The position numbers were made by a program, and so were the translations under genes. Below, piece by piece: positions 1 to 12,693 of a DNA stretch of 64,000 nucleotides. Source of the stretch: Podospora pseudoanserina (taxonomy: Eukaryota > Ascomycota > Sordariomycetes > Sordariales > Podosporaceae); assembly GCF_035222485.1 (NCBI RefSeq), contig NC_085924.1:2480001-2544000 (forward strand), read 5' to 3'. The notes beneath the pieces are model-generated. The model ran no database searches, was not told the origin of the DNA, and saw only the letters and a list, made by a program, of their open reading frames with translations. The stretch's first letter is position 1. Every line of letters begins with the position of its first letter.

Positions 1-898
1 CAGTCTGCCTTGAGCACACCAACAGAGCGCGGCCAGCCGGCGCCTGTGGTTTCAGGGTGTGCATATAGACAAAACCGGCCTTTTGTTGGTCAAGCCAGAG
101 GGTAGAATCCAGATCCTTCTCATCTACGCCCGTTTTCGACAAGCGAAAGGTTCTGGGGGGGAGCATGATTGCCAGCTGACACCAGTCATGATCCGGCTCT
201 GCAAGAGCCTGAAGAGCCGTGTCGGATTGCTGGACCTGCGTCGTGTCGACTTGCTGAACCTGTGTCTGCTGGATCGGAAACCTCTTGGGCGTGGAAGCGT
301 CCGCAGGCCCTAATGTATCGTTCCCAATGAGGTCAGAAATCAAGTCTGTTGTACCCTCAAACAAGCCAGCTATTGTCCCGTCAAACGAGCTATCCGGATC
401 ACCATTCATGTTGACACCTTCATCAGGATCCACGTTCGCTGAATTTCCCGCTTGAACTGGATTGGAGCCCGTGGTCACGCCTGCCTGTGCGAGTGCCATC
501 TCGCTGCTGGCGTCGATGGCGGCCTCGATGTCATTGATATCCATCTCGTCAGTGATGATGATGTCCCCTGAGCCATCATGCTGAGTAGGACCAGAGTACG
601 TACTGCTGGGGTCGTTGACAGGGCCTATGCTGGTATTTCCGCTCGTAGTAGGAATAGGCGGGATAGGCTGAATGGGTGTCTTGCCCGTACTGGTAGCAAG
701 CTGGGCAGACCCCGGTCTGGGAGTTGGGGGAGGATGTGATGGAGGTTCTGGGACTTCGTCTTGATTCTGTAACGACTTTGCCATTGGGTATGATTCGGTG
801 TCCGAGTCCGAGTTCCAATAATGGTAGATCTCATCCGAGGTGTCGTCGTACACATCACCATCACCAGGCGCCCACCCCTGCCAGGAATACGAAGACAT
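1..898 (-). CDS. Hypothetical acidic, Ser/Pro/Gln-rich protein, 5' part only
   Basis: A reading frame begins at the ATG at 898 and stays open for 299 codons until it leaves the window at base 1, so the C-terminus is missing. The product starts MSSYSWQGWAPGDGDVYDD. It has an acidic first 40 residues, a Pro/Ser/Thr-rich stretch, an acidic patch (DEMDINDIEAAIDASSEM) and Gln/Thr repeats (QQTQVQQVDTTQVQQ) near residue 220. The last visible part is less biased and may begin a folded domain (WCQLAIMLPPRTFRLS). There is no signal peptide or membrane segment. The composition suggests a regulatory or scaffold protein, but no family was recognised. The long uninterrupted frame on the minus strand is the main support; no intron is needed within the visible part. 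Confidence 0.6.
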   Translation of the reverse strand, partial: MSSYSWQGWAPGDGDVYDDTSDEIYHYWNSDSDTESYPMAKSLQNQDEVPEPPSHPPPTPRPGSAQLATSTGKTPIQPIPPIPTTSGNTSIGPVNDPSSTYSGPTQHDGSGDIIITDEMDINDIEAAIDASSEMALAQAGVTTGSNPVQAGNSANVDPDEGVNMNGDPDSSFDGTIAGLFEGTTDLISDLIGNDTLGPADASTPKRFPIQQTQVQQVDTTQVQQSDTALQALAEPDHDWCQLAIMLPPRTFRLSKTGVDEKDLDSTLWLDQQKAGFVYMHTLKPQAPAGRALLVCSRQT

Positions 899-1532
899 GG
901 CGCTTGTGCTGTTCTTGGTGATGTTGTGAGTTCAAACGTCGCCGGTCATCGGACAGCAAGCACTTGCACGGCCGGCGGGTCGGGTACGTACGCGACATGG
1001 TGCTATTTTGTTGTTGACTTTGGGCAGTTAACGCCGGGTGTTTCTTTGTCGTGGCCTCCATTTGCTCGAGCCGGTTCCGGCAACACAAACGGATTCTGCA
1101 GTATGGAACACAAAGGATGCGGTGTTGTCAAGTACAAAGCCATGGATGCGTTTTGCATAGAAGTCGATTATTCTGAGACGCTCGTCTGGCATTGGTTAAT
1201 TAGGGGATGATGGAATGTGGCAGATGCCAGCACGTGGTCGGGTGGTCAGGCAGCTGGACAGGGTTAGGGTCCATGTCCGACATGCCGACAATAACGCTGG
1301 GAATGCCCCCTTTTTCGATCAAAACATTTGATCAGATGAAACTTCTGTCACTTGGTGTAACCGGATAGCCATCAGTCCCAATAAGCCAACTCAGAGCGAG
1401 TCAATATGTTCAGTCCGCGATCGGTGTTCCCCACCTCCCCCTCCGCACGACCTCTTGATCATTTCACCTTGCCAAATACACCAAAGTTGTCATCACTTGC
1501 TGGGTGTTGCAAATTGTCAGTCTTCTTTTACA
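899..1532. other. Intergenic region, divergent promoters
   Basis: This 634 bp lies between the minus-strand gene ending at the left edge and the plus-strand Ayg1-like gene. No coding frame looks credible. It presumably holds both promoters. CT-rich tracts before 1530, such as the one near 1430-1445, are typical of fungal transcription start regions. Confidence 0.5.
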
Positions 1533-3068
1533 ATGGGTGATTGTATTCCGGATACCAATGACGTGTCGGCGGCTGGTGACCGCGACATCGAAACCTACCA
1601 CATCTCTTCTTCCGCGCTGCACGCCCGCGCCGCCCATCATGAGTCGTTCCAGCAGCTGTGGGAGACAAAATGGAAAGGACCTGTATGTCAACCAGGGCCA
1701 ATCCGGCCGTTCACAGCTAATCATCAACAGTGCGCCATGGGTGTCTACCCCTTCATGTTTGGCAGCATCACCGACTTTCAGCCGGTGGTTGACGCGATCA
1801 TCGCTGTAAGCACCAACCCTTGGATGCAGTTCTTGGCCTTGTCTAACACCGCCGACAGAAAGGCCTAAAGGAGCCCTACAACTGGGATGAATACGCTTCC
1901 ATGTTCTTCCCCCAAGCGTTCAAGCTCGCCTTTACCGCCCGCCAAGCCGAACAAAACGGGGAAAAGGAAAAGGCTTGCGAGTTGTACCTGTCCGTTACCC
2001 CATCTCCCATTCCGTCCCAACTGTCTAACACAACCCCAAAGCCGAAGCTCAGCCCTTTACCGCATCGCGCGTTTCCCCGCCCCGCGCTCCCCCAAACAAC
2101 ACGAAGCCTGGAATCTATGCAAACAAGTCTTCTACAAAGGCGCCTCGTATGTTCCCCCATTCCCCCGTTCACCCACCCCACCATCCTTACTAACCCCCCA
2201 CAGCCTCCTCCCCATCCCCATCCTCCCCATCTCCATCCCCCACCCCAACCACCTTCCCTCCGAACCCCCCCTCATCCCCGCCTCCCTCCTCCTTCCCCCG
2301 TCTCCACACCCCCTCCCCCTCCTCATAATCCTAACCGGTCTCGACGGTTACCGCACCGAACTCTCAGCCTGGCAAACCCCCCTGTCCCGCTTCTCCATCG
2401 CAACCCTCGTCCTCGAAATCCCCGGAACAGGCGACTCCCCCTCTCTCCCCTCCGACCCCCTCTCCCCCGACCGCCTCATGTCCTCCCTCTTTTCCTACAT
2501 CTCCACCGCCCTTCCCACCGTCAACTCGTCCAATATCATCATCTGGGGTTTCTCCACAGGAGGGTACTACTCTCTCCGCGCAGCCCACACCCATCCGTCC
2601 CACCTCCTCGGCTCCGTCTCCCTCGGCGGCGGCTGCCACCACATGTTTGACGAGACCTGGCTCCGCAACGTCAACCATTTGGAATACCCCTTCGACCTAG
2701 CCCATACCCTCGCTCACAAGTTCGGTTACGAAGAGGATCTAGACCAATTCATCAAAGAAGGCAAGAGCAAATTCAGTCTCCTCGACAGCGGGATCCTGGA
2801 CCAGGAAAGTTGCAAGACGTTGGTGGTCAATGGTGACTTGGACGAGATTTTCCCGGTGGAGGATTTGTATCTTGCCGTCAAAGACAAGAACGGGAATGTG
2901 AGAAAGAACACCGAGTTCAAGGTTGTTGAAGGGAGGAAGCACATGGGGGAGCCCGAGAGCTTTGGTGTTATTCTCGAGTGGATTCATGGGCTGTGGGGGT
3001 TGGAGGCGGGAGTGGACGAGTTCAAGAAAGGCGTTTTGGAGGGTTTGCCTTTCAAGCCGAAATATTGA
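1533..3068 (+). CDS. Ayg1-like alpha/beta hydrolase (polyketide chain-shortening type)
   Basis: Five exons: 1533-1682, 1731-1805, 1859-1989, 2042-2146 and 2204-3068, giving 441 residues. All joins keep frame and the introns are 48-57 nt. The spliced protein follows the Ayg1/DUF1100 hydrolase family from end to end: N-terminal LWETKWKGP and GVYPFMFGSITDF, helical middle with ALYRIARFP, then TGLDGYR, EIPGTGDSP and the nucleophile elbow GFSTGGYYS (Ser near residue 268). The acid is in NGDLDEIFPVED (Asp near 364) and the histidine in EGRKHMGEPES (near 399), so the catalytic triad looks complete. Ayg1 homologues shorten a heptaketide naphthopyrone to tetrahydroxynaphthalene for DHN-melanin; other members of the fold act on other polyketides. 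The donor at 1990 (GTCCGT) is weak. The start at 1533 fits the usual short N-terminus; an in-frame ATG at 1455 is the alternative. Melanin use is inferred. Confidence 0.85.
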
Positions 3069-3289
3069 AGGTGGTGGTAAGACTTGATCAAGTTGTTGCA
3101 TCGAATACCATGGCAAAGAAGCTGTGGCTGTGGAGAAGCTTGCAAAGGTTTTGGCCCGATTTTCAAGAAAATGCTAATGCACATGGTGATAATGTTCCTA
3201 TATTGTCCAGAGCCAGGAAATAAAAGGAGAGAACCTATACGGAGCCCTTTATTTATCTTACCAACACCCCCACCTCCCTCCCCTTGATA

Positions 3290-3515
3290 TAGAATCTAAT
3301 CATATTGTGAATAAGCTTTAAAAGATAGTTAAGAGACATTTAAAGATAATTAAAAGGCGGTAAAAGGTAGTTAAAGGGGTTAGAAGATAATTAAGAGTCG
3401 TTGAAAAATAATAAACAGGCCTTCAAAGATAGGTAAAGGGGCTTAAAAGTCAATTTGAAGGCCTTAAAGAATAATGTATAGGCGTTTAAAGATAACTTAA
3501 AAGCTTATTATTTTT
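3290..3515. repeat. Degenerate AAGGCCTT / AAAGATAGTTAA short-repeat array (array 1)
   Basis: An AT-rich intergenic stretch built from loosely repeated units of roughly 20-30 bp. The recurring words are (A/T)AAAGATA(G/A)TTAA, AGGCCTT and GGCG/GGGG steps, for example AGGCCTTCAAAGATAGGTAA and GAAGGCCTTAAAGAATAATG. The same vocabulary returns near 29.7, 36.3, 48.4 and 51.35 kb. It contains no reading frame and no terminal repeats. Confidence 0.6.
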
Positions 3516-3605
3516 CTTTCAGGACCTAAAAACACCCGCTTATATCGCTGTACGCGCTCTCACCCGCAAGTCGCATCTCCCACTGATTAATCAACCAAGC
3601 TTGGA

Positions 3606-4339
3606 CTAATGGCTCTTGCGCCTCAACATCGAAAGCTTTTCAAAATCGGTCTGAACCACTGCCAGTTCCTGCTCCAGCCGTACCTTGCGAGATCCAAGTT
3701 TGGCAATCTCAACGTCACACCGCGCTCTTTCCTGTCCATAAAGGCGACAGTTTCTGGCAAAATATTGCCCGTACGATCGTTCAAAGCCTTTAGCGCATCC
3801 GTTTCGGTTTTCGTCGACTTCAGGTGTTCAAGGGTGAAGTTGCATGTCTTGAGCGCCTTACGCTTGAGGTGCCGCTCCTTGTATTTGAGGATGAAGGCAT
3901 CGCGCGAAGGGTCATATGGCTCGTCGTTGTCGACTTGCTTGTCGTCTGGGCCGGCTTCTTTTGTTATGCCTTTTCCCTTGACATCTGGTTAAACATTGCT
4001 TAGCCGTTCGAACCAGGCGAAGGGTGCTGTTGGAGATCTAAGCAAACCTTTCACTGGTGTCGAGTTGTCGGAGGCGTCTTTCTTGTCTTGGAGGTCAACC
4101 TCCTCCTTGGTCGAGGCTTCATCACGAATCGTTTGCTGATCCATTACCGTAGTGTTTCTTGGTAGCTGTTGCAACAAAGTCTGTAGTTGAAATTGAAACT
4201 GGGTGGCTAAATCTGTGGTGGAACTGTAAGCTGGTGTTGGAGTTGAGGAAGAAAGGGAAGAGGAAGAGTTGACAGATGGGAGTGGGAGATAAGCTGCTGA
4301 GGTGCTGTGTCCGGGTCCAAGCAGGCGGCGTCTTGCCAC
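3606..4339 (-). CDS. Small coiled-coil protein, unknown function
   Basis: Proposed exons on the minus strand are 4339-4048, 3984-3819 and 3753-3606, with introns of 63 nt (GTTTGC donor, CTAAG branch, CAG) and 65 nt (GTCGAC donor, CAG). The joins remove an in-frame stop and join two frames that each look coding. The product is 201 residues from the ATG at 4339, or 136 from the ATG at 4144 (MDQQTIRDEASTKEEVD), which may be the better start because the residues before it are Ser-rich and low in complexity. The C-terminal half is strongly helical and charged (FILKYKERHLKRKALK, then CDVEIAKLGSRKVRLEQEL) and ends MLRRKSH. It resembles in style, not clearly in sequence, the other small coiled-coil proteins at 33-43 kb. 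No function can be assigned. Confidence 0.45.
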
Positions 4340-4651
4340 ACAGTTCTATGGGAAAGCACAGGGGTTAGCACAGCTGTGCAAACCGTGGATCGAAATGATG
4401 GAGGGTACGATCCAAAATGACTGCCGTGGAAGATCATGGAGACGGCATCTAGGAAAGAACCCCCCGGCACAAGAAACCTCCGCGGACTCGCCCAGGGAAG
4501 TCACACACCTCAGCGTTCAGCGGGTGAGTCCCTTCAACTGCATGAGGAGGAGCGCGACCGCTGTTCTTTGTTACTATGCACGTTATGCAGCTTCCTCCAC
4601 CTCTTCACAACAGCCATATATTACCAACTCACAGTAAACCCAACCGCTCAA

Positions 4652-5446
4652 CTAACCCTCCACCCCCAACCTCTTCGGCCCCCTTGCAACAAAAATCATC
4701 ATACTCCCCACCACCTCCACCTCCACCTCCTCAAAAGCCGCCTTAAGCCCCTCCTCCAACTGTGCCCTCGTATCACCCTCATTCCCAAAAACCTTATAAA
4801 CCCGATTATACAACCACAACGTATACCTTACCCTCACCCCCGCCAGTCCCCGGGCTTGATACTCCCTCCCGGGCAAAATAGTACACCCAACCAGCACCCC
4901 ATCCCCCCTTAACAACCTCGCCGCCATCCCAAAAACCCCTTTTTTACCCTCCGGTGCCGTGGTCCGCAGACAATGAAAAAGGTTAAACATCGTCACAACA
5001 TCATACCTCCCCTCCCCCAAACTCTTGGGTATATCCCCATCCAGTACATCATGAAGTACCGTCTCGACCGTAGCCAGCTCCCCCAACCGGCCAACCACAC
5101 CCTCAATCCTCCTCCTTGCCTTCTTCAGCGTAGAAAGATTATTATCCATCAACGTGATCCTCATCGACTGCCTATTCCCCAGACAGGATTTCAGCGCCTC
5201 CGCAACAAAAAAACCCGTCCCTGCACCAACGTCGAGATGCTCCCAGCATCTGGCTTCTGTGTGTTCTGGCGGCGAGAAGTATTTCTGGAATAGTGGGAGT
5301 TGAACAGACTTTGTAGGGCAGCGCCATATTCGCGTCATGTTGTGGCCCAAGACGTGGATGTCGTAGTAGGAGAGGGTGAAGGCGTTGTAGTAGGTTGAGG
5401 TGGGGGGCTTGCGGCCGTTGGGTGGGGGGTTCTCGTGGGGAGTCAT
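4652..5446 (-). CDS. Class I SAM-dependent methyltransferase
   Basis: A single exon of 264 residues, beginning MTPHENPPPNGRKPPTSTYY. Motif I is HLDVGAGTGFF near residue 70, followed by ITLMDNNLSTL (acidic loop binding the SAM ribose) and YDVVTMFNLFHCL (motif II region), then an RLLRGDGVLVGCTIL strand typical of the Rossmann-like fold. The length and layout match small fungal methyltransferases of the type-12 group, many of which methylate secondary metabolites. The substrate cannot be told from the sequence. The protein is soluble, with no signal peptide. A flavin monooxygenase and an MFS transporter follow within 4 kb, so a role in a small tailoring or detoxification set is possible but unproven. 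Confidence 0.8.
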   Translation of the reverse strand: MTPHENPPPNGRKPPTSTYYNAFTLSYYDIHVLGHNMTRIWRCPTKSVQLPLFQKYFSPPEHTEARCWEHLDVGAGTGFFVAEALKSCLGNRQSMRITLMDNNLSTLKKARRRIEGVVGRLGELATVETVLHDVLDGDIPKSLGEGRYDVVTMFNLFHCLRTTAPEGKKGVFGMAARLLRGDGVLVGCTILPGREYQARGLAGVRVRYTLWLYNRVYKVFGNEGDTRAQLEEGLKAAFEEVEVEVVGSMMIFVARGPKRLGVEG

Positions 5447-6115
5447 GGGGAATCGTGGGATCGGTTAGAGGGCTTGGTGGCGTCGTCGAAGGGTGTCAAA
5501 GAGGTGATGGAGGGGGTTTGGACGCCGGTCGATGGGCGCGCTCGTGTCTTTTGAGGGTGTTGGTCTTTACTGACGATGCCTTGCCAGTTTTCCTTGTTGC
5601 TTTTTCGCCAAAAGAATATGCCCCCAAAATTCTTAAAGATGCGACAAAACCGGTGAATGTAGCGGTATCTCAGCGAGGAGAGAGAGGAGCAACTGTGGAC
5701 AGGTATGTAAAGTAAAGTTCAATTGCTCCGAGAGGCAGTGAATGAAGGAAGGCGTGAGACGGAAATAGAAGCATGGAAGCCGCGTTGCGCCTCGTGGTCT
5801 TCACTATCTCCGTGGTCAGCGGCCATGGTGAATATCTCGGTTCCACTTTGGCGTTGCGATATGGTATAGTTGTCAGTTGCGGGAAATCTTGGTAGTTGTG
5901 GACAGGTATGTATATAAATAAGGCCGAAGGCCGGTGCTTCGAATTTCATCCGATATCTCCTCAACAATTGGATCAACTCGGGCCACGTCGTTCAACGGAA
6001 AAAGAAGCGCCTGGCGTGACATGGCAAACTTGCGGCTCGGAGTGTGTCAAAATGTGCAAGCGCTGCAATTCATCGCTGTCATTACTGGGTATAGACGCCT
6101 CAGAATACTCACCAT
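5447..6115. other. Intergenic region
   Basis: 669 bp between the methyltransferase start and the monooxygenase stop. Short open frames on both strands (for example 5719-5976 on the minus strand) lack coding character. It should hold the methyltransferase promoter and the monooxygenase 3' end. No repeat was noted. Confidence 0.4.
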
Positions 6116-8862
<2,747 letters not shown>

Positions 8863-10668
8863 ATGGCTCAACCATCCGTCGAAAAGGACACCAAGAAGAG
8901 CGGGAACGATGTGGACTCTGGGACATCCTCTTCTGTTGAAGAAGGATGGACAGAGTGGGATGAGGTCAAGGCCCGGAGGAAGTCCGTTTGTCTTAGCTTC
9001 CGTCTACTACGAAGCGCAGCGCTGACATCGTGCGTAGGGTTGACTTTTCCGTTTTGCCATTGTTGTTCCTTGGGCTTCTAGTCTTTCAGCTTGACCGGAT
9101 GAACATTGCTAGCGCCTTGACTGGTGGCTTTGCAGAGGATATTGATGTCTCGTTGGATACCATCAATGCTGGCAACCAGATGATGTTTGCTGGTATTGTG
9201 CTGTTGGAAATTCCATCCAACCTTGCCCTTCAAAAGGTATGATCAAAGATGACGCTCAACGATAAGCATTTGCTGACCCCGTATTGCTAGCTCGGACCAA
9301 GGAAATGGATCGCAGGTCAAGTCCTGGCGTTTGGTACTGTGGCCTCACTGCAAATCTTCATCCATAACAAGGCCGGGTTCCTGGCCTCTCGGCTCATACT
9401 CGGCTTTTGCGAATCTGGCTACATCCCCGGTGCCATCTACACACTCTCAACATGGTATTCCAAGCGAGAATTGGCCAAGCGGGTTGCTATTCTGTTCTTT
9501 GGCATGTTTGGCGCGAATGCAATTAGCCCATTGTTGGCCACCGGCATCCTGAAATTGGACGGTGCTGGGGGCTTGCATGGATGGCAGTGGCTTTTTCTTC
9601 GTATGTTTTTCATCTCGACCTTTCCTCCGATTCGATGCTGACTGATCTTAGTTGAGGGCCTCTTTACCATTGTGGTCTCGTTCATTCTCCTCTTCTTCCT
9701 CCCTGGATCCCCTGACATGCCAAGGCCGCTTCTCAGCCCAGGCCTGATCAGGTTTGATTCGAACGACCGCGATATTCTCCAGAAGAGGCTCGAAAGGGAC
9801 GATAATGAGAATAATGGAGGTGCGCAGGGAATGGAAATTCCCCTGCAGCTGGTGTGGAAGACTGCCACCCATTATCCGCGGTGGCCACATTTCATTTCTA
9901 CCTTTTGCCTGTTCTCAACATGGAGTTCTTTAACCACCTACACACCTTCCATCTTGAAGTAAGTTATCCCCGCATATCCGTCTTTTAGCTTGGCTAAATA
10001 TCTGACTGCAAACAGATCTCTGGGCTGGGACACTATTGCTGCGAATGCTTTGGCTGCCGTTGGTGCTTCCCTTTCGCTGGTCTTTGTCTTCATCTTTGCA
10101 TACATCAGTGACAAAACCAACCTCCGCGGTGGCACTGTCATCCTTGCACAGGTCTGCTTTCTGATCACGCTGATCGTGGCAAGAGAAGTCCATCCACATG
10201 TCGGCCAATGGTCACGATGGGCTTTGTGGACAGCTGTCAACGCGCTGGCCGTGGGGTATCACCCTGTCCACAACACATGGCTCCAACTCAACTGCAGAAG
10301 TCCAGGTGAACGGAGTATCAGTATTGCGTGAGTTCTTCTAGACCGAAAACAAACTTGCGGGGTTTTGCTGACAGGTGCAGGATGTGGGTCATGTCTGCCA
10401 TTAGCGGGCTGATGGTTGGCACACAGTATTATCAGGCCAAGGATGGACCATTGTAAGCTGTGCTGCTCACTGCTGCACCTTGATCTATGCTAATGTTGTG
10501 TGCCTTAGTTACTCCAACGGTCTCCGCATTCAGATCATCATAGTGTCTGTTGGTATCGTCTTTGCCATCCTGCAGGTTGGGATTTACAAGGTGCATAATA
10601 AGAGAGTGGCTGAGGGGAAACATGAAGCTGATGAGGATGGTCAGGAGCCACAGATTTATGTCCCCTGA
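8863..10668 (+). CDS. MFS transporter, anion:cation symporter (Dal5/allantoate permease-like) family
   Basis: Seven exons: 8863-8981, 9038-9236, 9291-9600, 9652-9958, 10016-10327, 10381-10452 and 10509-10668, giving 492 residues with every junction in phase. A charged cytoplasmic N-terminus (MAQPSVEKDTKKSGNDVDS) precedes helix 1 with the family signature LDRMNIASAL. Later segments include EIPSNLALQK, LGPRKWIAGQ, GFCESGYIPGAIYTLSTWYS (helix 4-5) and a C-terminal YSNGLR followed by a last helix, about 12 membrane segments in all. The family takes up small organic anions such as allantoate, nicotinate, pantothenate or vitamins; the substrate here is unknown. The gene is divergent from the monooxygenase, so the two could share control, but this is inference. 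Confidence 0.85.
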
Positions 10669-11477
10669 GTTGCGGATTGGCTCGTGTTGTAAGAGGGATA
10701 CATTCGTATTGGAGAAGCGTGCAGTTTTCGTTTTATTTCACTCGTGGTTTAAGTGACAAAATCTGGTGGTGGACCTTCATGACCCTGGCGGGGAATATAT
10801 AAGCTTCGTCGATCCAATCTCCTCGAAGTGAAACAGAGTTCTCGTATGTCTTGCAACGTGCTCGTGGTTCAGATAAAGTTTCGGTGCGTCCAAACCCAAA
10901 GATTCATGTGTCAGCCGGCTTGCCGTGGCCAAGATTTCTCAAATCAGCATCTGTGAACTGGATGGTTTTGTCTTTAAACAAGTGGGCGTCGTTGGTGACT
11001 TTTCCAAGAGCTCCACGGGGTGGGATAGAAGAAAGGAGGATGCCATCTCGCGCAACAATGTAAGAAACCAGCATCCTGACTTCGAGACCTGGGAAGAAAG
11101 AATAGTCCTTGCATTGCGTACCATCCTGCCCCAATTGGTCTTCAAGAGGCAAATTCCATCCACGCCATCGCATTATCGCAATGATATCAACCACAGCCAA
11201 CAGAGAAACAATTTTACCAACTGCAGACTTGGCATCAGGTGTTGCCAGAAAGCGCACCATAGAACGAAGAGTCCCAAGTACAAAGACCCAGGATATGCCC
11301 CTCCGGTTAACGTTGTGTAACATCTCACTTTTCCCGGGCTCCGGATAGAGCCAATAAGCTGTTCTGAATCGTCCAAGACCCAGCGAGCGGCGGACTATGG
11401 CTATTTTGCGTGCCGGCAGATATGCGTAACTCTCCTTGTGTAACCAAGCATAACCTATCCTATCATACCCCCACCCC
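10669..11477. other. Convergent intergenic region with a doubtful minus-strand frame
   Basis: A minus-strand frame at 11557-10904 (217 codons) is open but overlaps the end of the secreted-protein gene on the same strand. It has no recognisable domain and is Arg/Gly-rich at its start. A shorter part (from MLHNVNRRGISWVFVLG on) could be a small protein or a fragment. I do not call it a gene. The rest is probably 3' untranslated sequence of the transporter. Confidence 0.3.
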
Positions 11478-12050
11478 CTAAGGATCCCCCTGCCACCCAT
11501 CCCACTCCTCCGCCCAGCTCTCCTCCAAACCCGTCTTCTCATAGTACTCACTCCCAAACCGCAACGGCAAGCAAACCCCGTACGGATTTTTTTCTCCCCG
11601 CACAGTCACCGGCGGGTGAATAAAACACGCCAACCCCTCCCTACACTCCCGTTTGTCCTCCCCCCCGCACCAATCGTCATTAGGTTGGCAAATCCCAGGG
11701 CCATCACAGGAAGGACCGCAGCCGCTATTGCGGGGATCGTCAGTGCAGTATTCTACTCTCTCGTCGCAGTTGTCGTAGAGGCCCCATCCGGCGCATTTGG
11801 TGTAGATTTTCTGCCTGGAGAGGTCGATTAGTTGGCAGGTGCCTAGGCAACCGGGCCAGGAGTGATCTTTGAGGGTTGTCCAGCGGGTGCAGGTTGGGAA
11901 GAGGGGGATGCATGTTAGGGGCGGAGCGCAGTCGCCGAGGTCGTAGTTGCAGGGGGCGTTGATCTCGGAAGGGGGGGTGGTGGTGTTGGGAACGGGAGTT
12001 GAGAGGGTGGTTGGGAGGAGGGGGAGGAGGAGGATGGTTGGGAGCTTCAT
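11478..12050 (-). CDS. Small secreted cysteine-rich protein
   Basis: A single exon of 190 residues. The first 18 residues (MKLPTILLLPLLPTTLST) form a clear signal peptide with a likely cut before or near PVPNTT. The mature part holds 16 cysteines, an even number consistent with eight disulfides, spread along the chain in short loops (PCNYDLGDC, GCLGTC, GCGPSC, WCGGEDKREC). It also has many Gly and Pro residues and an acidic C-terminus (EESWAEEWDGWQGDP). No catalytic motif or known fold was recognised. Such proteins in fungi act outside the cell as effectors, defence proteins or wall components. A TAAATAC element about 60-70 bp upstream (12119-12125) may be the TATA box. Confidence 0.75.
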   Translation of the reverse strand: MKLPTILLLPLLPTTLSTPVPNTTTPPSEINAPCNYDLGDCAPPLTCIPLFPTCTRWTTLKDHSWPGCLGTCQLIDLSRQKIYTKCAGWGLYDNCDERVEYCTDDPRNSGCGPSCDGPGICQPNDDWCGGEDKRECREGLACFIHPPVTVRGEKNPYGVCLPLRFGSEYYEKTGLEESWAEEWDGWQGDP

Positions 12051-12693
12051 TTTGGGTGGCGGTGGGAGGGGAGGTGAGGTTGAAGGTTAGCTGCCTAGGC
12101 AAGGGTCGCATGGTGGTGTTAAATACTTGGTTGGAGGCGTGGGAGGAATGTGGATTGATGTAATGATGTGGTGGGTATGCAATATCTTCATTGCTCGTCC
12201 ATGGCTTTAACCGGGCTGACTTGATGAAAAATGTAACTGTTGGTCGCGGAGGGTGAATCCTTTCTTGCGGAGTTGTTGCCTCCTTTGTGTGGCATGAAGG
12301 AAGTCAGTACCAAGCATAAAGGGAAGAGAGTTGCTGCGCTGCACCTGTTCAAACACTGGACGCCTTTCTCAAGGGAATTCATCGATGAGTTGCTGTCAGA
12401 GCGTTTGGATCAAATGTCTGGTCGCGTCACAAACCACGTCTGTGTGGCAGTTGTTGGAACCAACACAATTCTTTCACCAGGCAGCAGCCTAGTGAGGCCT
12501 CTGCTGCCTCAGAGCTTCCAGGTAGCGTTGGAAGATTGTGGCAGGTATCAACGTCCACCTAAGCCATCTGATGGCGGAAAAGCTAGACAGGATATCGGGG
12601 AGTCAAATGATAAAAAGGCTTGGTGAACACTGCAACTCGTTTTCCTTTCTTTTTCTTTTCCATTACCGAACAATTCACCCAACAACCGGGAAG
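12051..12693. other. Intergenic region
   Basis: 643 bp upstream of a decayed gene. An open plus-strand frame at 12240-12626 (128 codons) has no recognisable family and mixed codon use; it is not called. A CT-rich tract just before 12690 looks like the old promoter of the downstream pseudogene. Confidence 0.35.

Noticed and set aside
5719-5976. Small minus-strand frame between the methyltransferase and the monooxygenase
   Set aside because: No domain, no consistent splice signals and poor codon character.
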